Assembly (NCBI GenBank): GCA_903813345.2
Contig: CAIIXF020000011.1
Span: forward strand, 27,706,166 to 27,770,165
Reading direction: 5' to 3'
Length of the DNA: 64,000 nt
Origin: Owenia fusiformis
Taxonomy: Eukaryota > Annelida > Polychaeta > Sabellida > Oweniidae
The notes below the pieces were generated by a model. It searched no databases and was not told where the DNA came from. It was given only the letters and a program-made list of their open reading frames with translations. This document shows positions 1 through 12,900 of this stretch, piece after piece. The stretch's first letter is position 1, and every line of letters begins with the position of its first letter. Position numbers and translations under genes: made by a program.

Positions 1-802
1 TGGTGCAACAATTACAAATAATAGTTAGATTGCCAGAAAGAATAATTGAACAGATGTTTTGTGGCTGGTTAACCTCAAATAGCCAATGAAATATAACATT
101 GCTTTCTGGCTGTGTTTCTCAGGACAAGCCAAGGCCAATAAAATAGGTCACCTGTACATTTATCAACACCAATTCGTCAGCTGTTTATTGAATTAGCTGA
201 AATATTGTAATTGCTACCTGGTATAAATTGTAAAAAACTGTTCCTGGCTGGATTTGTTAGTATTTGGTAGTACTGACAAGTTACTTGCATGGATTAGAAC
301 CATGTTGTGTTACTTGAAACCATTATTTGGATATTTGATGGGATAAAAGAAACAATGACATCGTAATTGCCACCATTTTTGTGACAACATTAGACACAGG
401 GTTCAGATCTGGAGCAAAATGTTACACATTTGTAAAAAAAAACTTTATGCATATACATTTGTGCAACCAGGGTTAGCATGCCAATGTTCTGTTTGATGAT
501 TGCATACATTTTTAGATAAATGTGAAAATGTATGTTTAACTACATGTAAAATCTATTATTCTGGACTCTGTGGGATTATATCTGATATTAAAGTCATCTC
601 ATTATTCAATTTATTATGCGCCACTTTAGCATCTTTTGTTTCCTGGTTTATAAATTATTTATGCGATTGTGTCTTTCCTATATCCTGGTTTCGCTCATTA
701 TAAAACGTATTGAAATTATAATACCCTGGATTATGCACATCTTCTCATTAATTTTAACTCTGTATTAAGAATATAGTGCAAAGATATAAAAATGGGATTG
801 TT

Positions 803-990
803 GTACAGTACAGTGAAAACTGACTAAGTAGAACAACTTTGGTACCTCTAAAAGGTGTTCTACTTATATTGGGAGGTGTTCCACTTATAGAGGTTCTTTC
901 AGCATTAAGTCAATTGGTCTTGGGACTCTGAAAAATGTTCTACTCACAGAGGTGTTCCACTTCTAGAGATGCTCTACGTACTTCACAGGT
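803..990. repeat. Dispersed GGTGTTCCACTT-type repeat
   Basis: The segment repeats GTACCTCTAAAAGGTGTTC and GAGGTGTTCCACTT motifs and ends near a CACAGGTTTCA motif. A related copy is at 10012-10160. Distantly similar stretches built on TCTGAACACC and TATGAACAC lie at 16966-17149 and 36600-36715. This is an interspersed family, class unknown. Confidence 0.6.
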
Positions 991-3429
991 TTCATTAGAT
1001 ATTTTTAGACATTAAAAATTAGTGAATGTTCATACTTTGGTGCTATGGTGGAGTGCATCAGCTAAATGAAGTAGATACCTGGTGTAAATATCCTTCAGGA
1101 CACAACCTTGACCTGTTTGGGTACTTCAAAAAATATCTCCTAATCCTATCAAATCTGCAAGTTAATGTATTAAAGTTGATTCATAGAAAACATCATCCAG
1201 ACTCATTCCAGGTGAACTGGTAGATAGATACGGCTGACTGATCAAAATTGTTTTTCAAGATTTGTTGCTGAAATGGTTGTCTTCGCTTATTTTCAGAACA
1301 GATGAAATGCTCAATTAGGCAATCTAATTCAGAAGGATGCAAGTTAATCAGGTGTGATTACCATGGTAACTGAGTGCCAATAGCTTCTCCATTGAAAGCA
1401 TTTTAATATGTCTCTTCTTATGTCATAGCATTGACTTCATGAAAGGGTTAGATATGTCAGATACCATTGATAATATAAGTGAACTGTGTGTACTATGTTG
1501 AACCTACTGTTGTTGAAGTGCGTTGTGATGATAGTTGGATCAGAAAATTACTGTTTGAGCTTTTGAGAAAATGTTTTGGACCTTACTCTGAAAACATGCC
1601 TTAATTGCTTTTAGCCTAATTTTTCAAAAAACCTTGTTTAATTCTCAAAATGTCCCTAAAGACTTCAGCTGAGATATTTTATAGTTAGCATACGGTATAT
1701 CTTGATGTAAAGCAACCAAACTAATTATCTTAGAGCAGTGACATTTTTTACTTACTTTTATCAGACTCTGGATAAAAAAGCAGATATAGATAATTATATC
1801 TTGATGAATAGTGATACAAAGCATACCAGGTCCATACTGAGAACATGCTTGATTAGCCATATATTCATAGAGGATAGCTAGCTGGACTTGTAGCCTAATG
1901 GACCATAGTCAGAAAAACATCCAAGTTTTATTAAAATATCTATATTTGCAGTAAGTCCTTGTGTTATTTGCCTCAGTTGTATTACCCTTTTCCAGAATGG
2001 TCGAGTTTGACTCCAACTCTGCATGACAGAATGTATGGAGTCAGAGTTAACGGTAATGTTAATGTTCCATTAATTTTAGATGAATAAAGCATAGTAAAAA
2101 CTCAACAAAAAGCTATGAACCCCATGAAACCATCGACTTTCTGATTTGAAACTATGAAATGATCAGTTCTAGTCAGAAGGTAGGATGTTGTCTGAATAAC
2201 TGATGAGTTCAGGGTAGGAATACTCATGGGTACCCTGCGTGCAGAGTCTAGTTAAACTACAAGAAGACGAAGCTCTCTTTTAAGAAGTGAAGTCAAACGA
2301 ATGCAAAGGGTAACTCATGGGACAAATAAGGAACAGCTAGCATGGTTGTCATGGTATTCAGTATTCAGTGACATGGTCCTTTGGTCAGTTTGAAATCAGA
2401 TTATGGTGCCCTGACATGCTCAAAAATCAAGACAAGAATATTGACTTAAATCACTAGTTATTAGGAAATCTTCATATGCTCTAAATTGAGTAAACATTGA
2501 ACAAAGATATAGTTTAGGGGAAGTGATTTGGCATTAATCATTGTTGTTTACTCTTTGGCTTAATATGGCACCTTTATCAGTTTGTAGTCAACAGTTTTAA
2601 TAATTGAAATCAATATCTGTATGAAATGTAACATCATGGAATTCTGATATGTCACACTAAATATCATGCTTTCTATCCTCATTGGGATTCTCCTCACATT
2701 TTTCTGTTTGGAAACTAGCAAATGAACAAATAAAAGGCTGTTGGGATCTATCTGGACAAATAGGATATTGCTTTGGGGGATAGGAGTACTCTTAACATAT
2801 GGGAGGGGGGGGGCTGTTGACCAGTCAGCTGGGTAAATGTTAACCACCTACTTGTAACTACATGTATTGTTACATTGAACTGGGGAGAATATATGTAAAC
2901 TGCACATTTAATACTAAATGAATACTATAAACCTTAGAAACATGGGATAGAACAATGAAATATACAACTCCATAAACTCATATATACCAGAGTCGTGACA
3001 TCCGTCTGTGGAATTGCTTTTTTATATCTGATAGTAGGCGGTAAACTTTAAAAATTAAGAGATCTAATATGATTTTAAATAGTTTACTACTATACATAGA
3101 GATGATAATAGAGATAGATCAGGTTCATCCTTAGGAATGAATAATTACATTAAATAGAATTCAGTAAGTAATTTAATATGATTTCTGAGGTACTCACAAC
3201 TGAATGTTCCAAAATAATTTGATTAAAGAGAAGTGCTCATTAAGAAAGCTGTTCTTCTAACAGAGTTTATACTGACATTTAAGATAGTTTATACTGACAT
3301 CTTTGTTATGCCTCATTGACGTTTCAAGATAATGTTTAAAACTGGTTTTCCTAAGACTGTTTTTGAGGTTGAGGTGTTCATTTAACGTGATTTGAACTGT
3401 TTGTGTTTTATTTGATATTGGTGTTTGTT

Positions 3430-3540
3430 TAGTCTTGCCTCAAGCCTGTGTACCCCCTCCCCCCTGTATACATGTACTCCATCTTTCCAATACAACAAAG
3501 GGAGGCACAGGGGGTACACGACAGTCTTGAAGCAAGACTA
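3430..3540. mobile_element. Short MITE, TAGTCTTGC family copy 1
   Basis: The ends are inverted: TAGTCTTGCCTCAAG at the left and CTTGAAGCAAGACTA at the right, about 111 bp apart, with C-rich and G-rich inner arms. GTGTTTGTTT stands on both sides and may be a 10-bp target duplication, although the same 10 bases also begin the local tandem duplication. Other copies are at 12096-12190, 24280-24372 and 60228-60330. Confidence 0.65.
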
Positions 3541-3745
3541 GTGTTTGTTTAACATTGTTGGTAATAGTCCCACATTTACATATTTCTAGATTGGTGCAGA
3601 GTTGAGATGGTGTACCAAATGAGTGTATTTGTTGACAGAGACAGAAATGTTCATTAGAGAAGTGTTTGTTTAACATGGTATATGACAGTCCTATATTCAT
3701 ATATTTGCAGACTGATGCAGAGTCTAAATGAAGTACCAGACTGCT
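3541..3745 (+). repeat. Tandem duplication of the exon 1 acceptor region
   Basis: Two units of about 120 bp start at 3541 and 3662 with GTGTTTGTTTAACAT. Both run through an acceptor-like pyrimidine tract (TTTCTAG and TTTGCAG) and a GGTGCAGAG or GATGCAGAG motif into GTACCA. The second unit contains the real start of Shank exon 1. The first is degenerate and its reading frame closes quickly. Confidence 0.6.
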
Positions 3746-3922
3746 AACATTAACCACTTCAACCATGCTGCGGTGGAGTCTGGACAGGGAGGCACATATA
3801 ACAAGATGCCCGACACAAAGGACATGATGGAGCAAGACGACTCAGGGGTGGAGAGCAACAATACTGACCCCGGGGATAGCACTGTTTATATTAGGATATC
3901 TGTCCCCGAACAGAAGGCTCAG
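3711..3922 (+). CDS. Shank: Shank exon 1 (5'-UTR plus residues 1-65)
   Basis: Acceptor TTTGCAG ends at 3710; the coding part runs 3728-3922 and ends in phase 0 before GTAAGA. It encodes an acidic leader and then STVYIRISVPEQKAQ, the first strand of the SPN domain. An alternative in-frame Met is at residue 27. A second acceptor (GATGCAG, ending at 3720) would give the same protein. Confidence 0.9.
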
Positions 3923-6900
3923 GTAAGACTAGAATCTTCGATTTGGGTGAGAACAAAAATGCAGATGATAACATAAGAAAAAGTGAAGAAAAAATGTATA
4001 TAAGAAGCTGTCTGACACACCTCTTATGGGGTATGAGTGGTCCATTAAATTGGTCACACAAGGTTGGCAAACAATTTGATTCTGTTATCAACCTTACTGT
4101 AGTGAAATATGACTGTTTTTAAAATCTACTGGTGTATTTGTATATCTTACACTTGCATGTGTCACATATATCAATTGTTCAGGGTTGGGTGATGTCACAG
4201 GATGCAATAAATAAAGCATATACCTTGTAGTGACAAACTCCCAAATACATATACCAATCAATGTTCCCAATTTACTCTGTTGTAGCACAGGAGCTATATA
4301 AGGTATTTGACAGTTTCACAATGACTACAGATCTCAATCTGTGTGACTATGACAGGTCTCTTATGAAGAATAGAGAAAACAATTTCTAATGTCTCATGAT
4401 TATTAAGATAAGGTAAATAGGGGCAGACCTTTAAATGCCTTGTGATATATAGGACCCTTGAATGCTATATATACTGGACATCATGTTCAAGTCCCATGAT
4501 ATATGATAAAAGGATACAAGAGGTCTCCTTATCACCTTATTCATTGACCAAAGTATATTTTACAAGCTTTAAATCATTGTGACCAATCCATTTACTAGTA
4601 TATAGGATGATATATCTTATATGGATGACCAATAGATAAGGCACTTGACCTCTAACATTTAACCTAACATTCATCATTCTTGTAAAGCATGGTGTGTCAA
4701 TGGAAAGTTGATATACATTGATATATGTACTGCTTATATAGCTGGTACAGTATGATTAGAATTCAATGCCAACCAGCCTTGAAAAAATTCCAGTCGGATA
4801 TGAAAGTTGGAGTTGCAATGGTGTTGGAGTGCCTATTAGAGGTGCATGAAACAAAAATCCCCCTATATATACACCACCATATTCAGTTCTATTTCTATGA
4901 ATAATGTAGGATGAAAAAGGGAACAATACAGGAACCAGTTTTTAAAATCTCATTATTTTGTAAATGTCATTTATTTTGTCACCACCACATGTGGTGACAT
5001 ATTGTTTGACAGTGGTCGGTGTTCAGCATTTGTTAGTTGAAGTTCGGCATTCGGCATCTGTAACAAATGGCAGGTGTTGACATTTTGTGAATGTGAATGC
5101 CTTTAGTATACTGAATTATATTTATGTTTTATGAGCCTGGTGCTAACAAACCTACATGTATTTATATATAGAGCATCGTATAAAACATTTGATTTGTAAT
5201 TATTACTGGATTAATTATTGATAAATATGCAAATTCTACTGGTACATGTAAATTATTGATCAATAACTAATTACATATATTTATTCAAGGTGATATCTAT
5301 ATGTTATTGAAAGTACTATCACTAAACGCAGTCTGTAATACAATCTAAAATAAAGACTCATTTGAGAGCTAACACAATTCTCCCTTTCGCAGTTCGCTCT
5401 TTGAATCAGAAAGTCTGCAAATATGTACTGAAAAAGCACTCAAAAAGGACAAAATTTGATTGGTCAATATTTTCCCACTATGCATTTCGCTTAGCTATTT
5501 GCGTGACCCGAAAGTTCTAAATCAAACTAATTATGCAATTTTGTTTTTACACCCGCACGCATAATAAAACAATGGCACCATCGAAAGTATTCTTCTTTGT
5601 CATTGCTTTATTAGTCAGTATACCGAGTTTAATCAATAAAAGATTGTACAATGAACAAAAAAATTCGGAAACGAGTACTATAGATTTGCTTTCGGACCAT
5701 TGAACAGATTGACCTAGATAATAACGACGCGTCTTCTTTGGTCTACTGCTCAGTTGTTGTGGGTTTTCAACATAACTCTATAATGTAATTTGAAGATGAA
5801 TACTTTTATTCAGTTGTTGCATTGGTGCTGCAGTTTGTAGTGCGGTAAGATTGGCATGAACGTATTGAAAGTCGAATGGAATTGTTTTTTCCAATATGGC
5901 GACTAGTCAACTGATCACGTGACCTTCTCTTCCGGAATATTTTCTCACTTTTCAATCATCGTTTTCACCATGCTATTAATCAATGCAATGAAAAAAATAG
6001 CTGTTATATTAAGATTAATAAGAGATCAATAGTTTCTTATAATTTTTTCTGTACTCTCGTACGGGAATATGAACGAATATATCGTTTGAAAAATAGGTGT
6101 GAAAATCCCCATGTTAAACCTATGAGGGAAAACAAGGAAGTATAAATTTGTTCCTCCACGAACTGCATCATGGGAAATATTTTGACCTTATAAGGAAAGA
6201 TTTTCGCGTCTCCTCTTTTGAAGAGGGAACAACGATTTCGAGAATTGGGATTCTGCTTCATCCTAGTCCCTCTTTATGTACAGGGATGTAGTTTGTGGAT
6301 CTAGAAATGGGAACTCTGAAAATAATTGTTTTATAAGCCACTTTGTCGAAGTTATCATGTATAATATGACTTTAGACTTTACTAGGTGGTGGTGTTCATT
6401 TCTAAATTCTCAAATAATAAGGAAAAATTTTCCTGTGATTCAAAAGTACTATTTTCTTATTGCCCTTAACAGCATTCCAGTAAAGAGATTTTAAGAGAAA
6501 TAATTAATATGTCTTTTTGTTTGTTTCAGAAATGTCTCCAGTTTCAGTTAGATGACCTTGTCTGGGCAGCCAAGGCAAGGATATTGGGCACATTGGCTAA
6601 GGTTAGTTGATTGGCTGTGCTACAGCTTGTTTGTTTGTTTGTTTGATTTTTTGTGTGCCCAGTGATGCTGGATATTCTTTTTGTGTGTTTATGAGATGAA
6701 AATGTCAATGTTCAAAATTCCAAATAAACACTGTATAAGTAAGTAAAGTAATTAAAATTGGCCTCTGATGCTCAAAAGAAATATGATCAAATGCAGAAAT
6801 ATTGAATGACACCTGATTTATTGAATCATTGAGATCAACTGAAGTAGGCAGATTACAGTTTTTGTTGTCGATCAATTTAGTATAAAAATGTCAATATCAT

Positions 6901-9900
6901 CTCCGTTGTCACCAAGATTCTTTAGTTTCTGTAAGGTCAAACTGTAATATAACACGTAAAATGTTATAAAACTTCATCATAAATTCTCACATGTGCTCAC
7001 ATGTAACCTTTAAACCTAGTTCAATCAAATTTCTCAATGAGGAAATCAGTTTTGTTGAATCAGAATATTTTAAATATTATTTATGACGCTGATAACACCA
7101 TTTCACTATAATCTTAAGTAAATTATTTGTACCTACGATAAATTCAAATATGAAGGAGGTGTATGAATTTATGTTATTTGATCCATTTTAACCCGAAAGC
7201 CAACAAATGTGTTTTGCAACTTATTTCACATGGAGTATTTCGAAAATTAATTTGATTCAAATATCTGTATGTAAAGCACGCATGTCATCTGAGATAAGCT
7301 GGCATTCTTTGACATGACTGTTGAATATAAAATAGGCGTCATTAGTATGCAGTGCATGGATCTTTTTAACCTACGCCAAAGTGTGTACCTCAAAGTACAT
7401 GAAGTTGGTACCTCAGGCTTAAAGAAATCATCTATCAGTGCTCGTTTCCAAAATAGTTTTTATTTCAATGTTTAAAGTCACTAAGATGTACCATTCAAGA
7501 TTTTTACATGGAGCAGATTAATCTTGTTATGTCACCACCAGAAGTGTTGACAACATGTTAATGTCTGAATGCCTTGTTTACTCTTGTTATCAATGGACAA
7601 AATTTATAAAAATACATTTATTGCTTCACAAAATAAAGAGATTAAGAATTCATTAAAATTGCAACACTTGAATTCATCATGTTATAGCACATTGATTGGA
7701 AGGTGTAATAGAATACATGGTATCTAAGATATAATATCAACGATTAGCAAACTGATTATTACAGGTATTCTGTTCTATTATTACTGGTGTTCTCTTACGT
7801 CTTTTAGGACTTGAAGGACGGAATGAACTATGGTCTCTATTGTCCACCAATGAATGGTCGTGCGGGGAAGTTTCTGGATGAGGAACGGCCGCTACGTGAC
7901 TACCCACTACAAGGTCCCATTGGTTTCCTTGAGGTAAGATAACTCAACCAATCAATCAATTATTCAATCAATCAATCATTCAGGCTTCAAACAAACAGTA
8001 TAGAACTATCCATTGCTTGTATTAAGGTTACATTGTTCAACAATGTTTCCTGAATTCTCTTATCCTCCCCTAATATCTCCCTAATATTCCCCCACCCTCC
8101 CTAAATTCCCCAATTTACTGTAGGGGACATATAGGGTTGTTTCCGAAATTTCAATAAAAATGAGGAAAAAAATGTGATCACTGATAAGTGATGATATCAG
8201 TGGTGTAGTATGACAACAGATTTGTCGTACGGCAATCACACATAAAATTCATGTTAATCTTTGTAATGTTATTAAACAAAGTATATAGTTCACCAACTAT
8301 AAAAATGTTAACATGACAGTAACCTTGTCATGTAATGTATCATTTAACTGGGGCGGTGAACTTTTTTGGCAAGTTTTTCAAGTTTCCTGTGAGTTTATCT
8401 TATCTCTCCCTCCTCATAATTGGAGTTGTTTAGATAGACAGAGACGTCCCACATTTTATTTATTGAATTTTGTCATTCCAATTGATTAGTTTAGAAGTCA
8501 TGGTGCCCTTTTCTGGCTTAATTTTCTAGGTACATGTAGTTGTTTAAGTTTTGTGTAAACATTTCGAAAATGTGGAAGACTATTTGTTGTGAAATGAATA
8601 TACAAAACAAAACCACTTAACCGCACTACATTTTCTCTTCAGTCTGTAAAGTCTGTGGTGTCACAGATCTTAAAGTCTTAAATGTCACAGATAATAAAGT
8701 CTTTGGTGTCACAGATGGTAGAGTCTGTGGTGTCACAGATCTTAAAGTCTAAAATGTCACAGATAATAAAGTTTTTGGTGTCACAGATCTTAAAATCTAA
8801 ATTATCACAGATAATAAAGTTTGTGGTGTCACAGATCTTAAAGTCTAAAATATCACAGATAATAAAGTTTTTGGTGTCACAGATCTTAAAATCTAAATTA
8901 TCACAGATAATAAAGTTTGTGGTGTCACAGATCTTAAAGTCTAAAATATCACAGATAATAAAGTTTGTGGTGTCACAGATCTTAAAGTCTAAAATATCAC
9001 AGTTTATAAAGTCTGTGTTGTCACAGATGATAAAGTTGATGATGTCACAGATTATGAAGTCTAAAATGTCGTAGATGATCAAGTCTAAAATGTAACAGAC
9101 AATAATGTATTAAGTGTCACAGAAAAAGAGTGATGTTGGTGTGGTATTTAACAAAAAACATTTAATGATATTAAAGTGTGATTTACACATATGGGTATGA
9201 AGAGCTGTAATTATGAGGATGGGAAAATAAAATGTTAATGTCATTGTTCTAAGATTACCTATAACTTGTAAAAAGCTTTCAGCATTACATTGTTAACAGC
9301 TAATTGTACTTCCTTGTTCCCTTTCATATTAATTGATGTCTCTAAATTAAATAATACGGTAAAACGCTACGGTAAAACAAGAACATGTGAACACTTTTAC
9401 AAGTTACGCATCTCAAATATGAACTTTTTTTTATTTATAGATGAATAATTGACTACTGTAAAAATAGAATATGTGAACACCTTAACAAGTTAAACATCTA
9501 AACTATGAACGCTTAAATAAATTGATGTCTCTGTGTTATTTGATTGACTACAGTAAAACAAGCGTGTGTGAAGACCTAATTTTACATCTCAAAATATGAA
9601 CTCTCATAGCTTCCTTTTTTGATACAAAGTATTTTACGGGATGGATCCCATGTTATCAGACCTTTAAATTTGAAGATCTTGCCAATGTATATCATCTTTA
9701 TAAATTGATATTAGATTTGTTTTTGTAGTTTTGTAGCTTAAATGACAATTTATTGACAAACATTGACATGTTGATCTCAAAACTTTGATTCGCAGAATGA
9801 TACAATCAATAAAAATGTTGATAAAGATGTCATATATCATGATTAAAGGTGTGTTTATCATTCAATAGAAGTGTACCTGTGTTACTGATCACTTTCTCTT

Positions 9901-12900
9901 TTAGACTATTGATTTGAAAATCTGGTCAATTAATGATAATGAGAATCTTAATGAGTGACATGCAAGAAAATATTATTGTATCGACACTAGCTTTTGCTCA
10001 ACATTTTACTACAGTAAAGCCCGTCTAAGTGGAACACTATTTGTACCTCTAAAAAGTGTTTCACTTCGGAGGTGTTCCATTTGACTTTGAAAAGTGTTTA
10101 ACTACCAGAGGTGTTCCATTTCCACTACCAGAGGTGTCCCTCTTTACAGGTTTCACTGTATATTGTACTGTATTATAGATGATGCACCTAGTAATATCAT
10201 ATTCAAACGATATTAAGTAAATTTAGATGCAGTGTTAAAAGAGCAATTAATATTAGTTATGACTCCAGTGGGAATTGAACCAGTGTCCTTGTATTTTGTT
10301 CCAAGTGGAAGTTCCAGTATAGTACAGCAGGGCAGGTTTGGTGAAATAGTAGACCAACATTGCTATGAAATGTCATTCTTGTAAACATTCCCTGGCAATA
10401 TACATATAACAAATGGGCAATTTGAAGTATAATGTAATAGTATACCCCTCCCTCATAATTCTCCTACAAAAATTCACCTGTAGTGAAATGATTGCAGAAG
10501 ATTTTGGAAAGTATTCATTGTTTGTTTGTTTGATATGTTACCATGACAATGATTGTAGCTTCACGGTCTACTGGGACTAGCAGGCGGAATGATGGAACCT
10601 TTATCTTCTACATGATGAATTAGATATCTCATGGAAATAAGCGGGAGGGTACAATGATGATGAAATCATCATTCAGTTAATATATTGTTTAAAACAATAG
10701 CTAATAGAGTGTTATTGCTATAACATCTAGGGGTGGTGGTAATTTGATTGCTACTTCGCTATTAAGGATTATAACAGACACGTGTCAGCTTGTCAGGAGC
10801 TATTTCTGTTATATGGAACAAGTCCTTGTACTCTGGTTGCACTCTATATGTGTATGTCCTTGATGTGTTTCAAACAACCAACAACCAAAAAAGAAGCACT
10901 TTAAGTCTATTGTCTGTTATGGTTTCATAGCATTATGTACTGTAGAACTGGAATGATAACAAATTCATTATTGCACCAGTTCCGGGCACCAGTTGCTTAT
11001 TATTTCAAACAACCAACAACCAAGCTATGAGCAGTAAACTATAATTGTCTGTTATGACTTCGTGACAGAATTGGAAATGATTCCAGACAAAATATTTTAT
11101 GTATTTATTTCATGTACATGTATATGGCAAAACCCCTTTTGTACAGTTCTCATTGTTTGAGGTATGAGCTAATAATGATGTCTCTTTTACACCTGTGGCA
11201 CCGGGGAAACACCACTGGTATTAAAAGCAATATCAAATTTCTATTTCCTTTTTCTCATATCAATGCACACAAGGAGGCGAGGAGGCGATCCATTTTGCAG
11301 AATATACTTTGAAATATTCAGTCCTATGTTTATTGCTCTGTGAGATTTCTGAATGAATATTTTATATGTGGTTCTTGTAGTTAAGCAATATAATGATATG
11401 TTTTCATGATTTATAAGGGTTTGTGCTGTTTCTTTTTTCAAATTTTGCCCTGTGTGCTAGAATTTACACATTCACAATTTCGATTCGATCTGTCTACTTT
11501 ATGAAGCTTTATTTTTTGAGGTGTATTAAACAAAAAATCTGTCTGCGGTTAGACAAAGAATCTCATTTCTTAGTATTTGAAAGTGTCTTATTTCTTTTCA
11601 CTTAAACTTGTATGCATTCCTACTGTTTATGCATTTGTTTTCAATTAAATACCAGCTATGTGTTATACATCCTCTATTGTTCTTTAAAAAACATACTTCA
11701 AATTTGTCTCAGAATTCACCGAACAATAGTAGACAATTTCTAGTTAAATCAGACAACAGAGGATTTCTTAATTTAAAGAATACTATAAAGATATATTTTT
11801 GCGATGATAAAGGAAATTAGCACCCAGTTTAATGTGTGTAACAATTCTACTATGACGTGTATTGAGATGAACAGTGGAGTCTTAGGATGAGATAACTTCA
11901 AGAAATCTTGTTCACTGGGAATGATGAATGTTCAAAAGTGTTTGGATGCTGATGACAATGGTAGCAACTCTAATATTGATGCATTTTGTATGTTTCAGTT
12001 CAAGTATAAAAGAAGGGTCTACAAACTGATGCAGATAAATCAAACAAAATTGAAGAAACTACATACAAAGGTAAAGAAATATGCATGGATTATGTTAGTC
12101 TTGCTTCAAGTCTCTGTTGTCCCCTTCCCTTTTTATCTCCATAGGGAGGTGAAGTAGACAGGAGGGATCCAGAGACTTGACGCAATATTAACATAACGTT
12201 TATGAAGTAAAACGCACTTCAGAGGGTGTGTCTGAGTTATTGCCTGTGATTGGTCAATCTGGTTGGGGAAAAAGTATAGGTACAGGTGAAACTGAAGAAT
12301 GGCTCTTTTGCAATTAAATGCAGCACAGTATTATAAGCAGGACACAAGATCTGCATATTAGGCACATTTTTATGCATTGGTTGATTTTGAGAAGGTCATA
12401 TGGATTGATAAAATAGTTGTTTTGGAGTTTTCATTCCCAAAGCATACAAATGAAACAATTTCATTGATCTGTGTGACATTTTATCTTCTATGGAGATATC
12501 CTAATCTTACACTATGGCTGAGTCATAGTAAAATAGTATTATTAAAGATAGTATATCAACTAAATCTACCATACACAATAACTGTTATCTTAGGCCTTGG
12601 AAACTGTGGTGCCGTTTAATTGGATCTCATTCAAGTTTCCAAATACAAGATCACAGTTCAGACAAATCATCCAGAAAATTGCCGATATCTGATATTTCAA
12701 TTTTTATATTTGGTTCCGTAATTGGAACTGTCTCTTCGAGGGTCTAAAAGTCAGTAATGTAATGTATTTTCCGCCTAATTGCCTCCTCAGGGATTCATTC
12801 ATTGGCAGAGGAATAAACATAGTGATAATTTTAGAACAATCATTAATGAGCCCTTCAAAATGCAGAAATTATTCTGGAATGTATGTCGAAGTGGGTAATA

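Larger units (their letters stand above)
1..3710. other. 5' flank or first intron upstream of Shank exon 1
   Basis: No coding region is recognised here. The Shank exon at 3711 has a good acceptor, so this stretch is probably an intron of the 5'-UTR, with the promoter outside the window. It holds a diffuse repeat at 803-990, a short MITE at 3430-3540 and a degenerate duplicate of the exon 1 acceptor region at 3541-3630. The short ORFs here have no domain and look random. Confidence 0.6.
3923..6529 (+). other. Shank intron 1
   Basis: This is non-coding apart from a doubtful 43-codon ORF. It holds a small MITE at 4977-5082 and a CpG-richer, promoter-like patch at 5380-5945. The rest is AT-rich with no further structure that I can see. 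Confidence 0.8.
7934..11998 (+). other. Shank intron 3
   Basis: This 4-kb intron holds a 24-bp minisatellite (8650-9125), degenerate CAGTAAAAC/GTGAACAC repeats at about 9355-9570, a GGTGTTCC repeat (10012-10160) and a loose tandem pair at about 10870-11100 that shares CAAACAACCAACAACCAA. No coding sequence is recognised. Confidence 0.8.

Noticed and set aside
8678-9082. Overlapping ORFs of about 130 codons on both strands
   Set aside because: They are products of the 24-bp minisatellite and have no domain or splice context.
10261-10340. tRNA-like B box (GGTTCAATTCC on the minus strand)
   Set aside because: No acceptor stem, anticodon arm or A box can be built around it. Possibly a decayed SINE end, not a tRNA gene.
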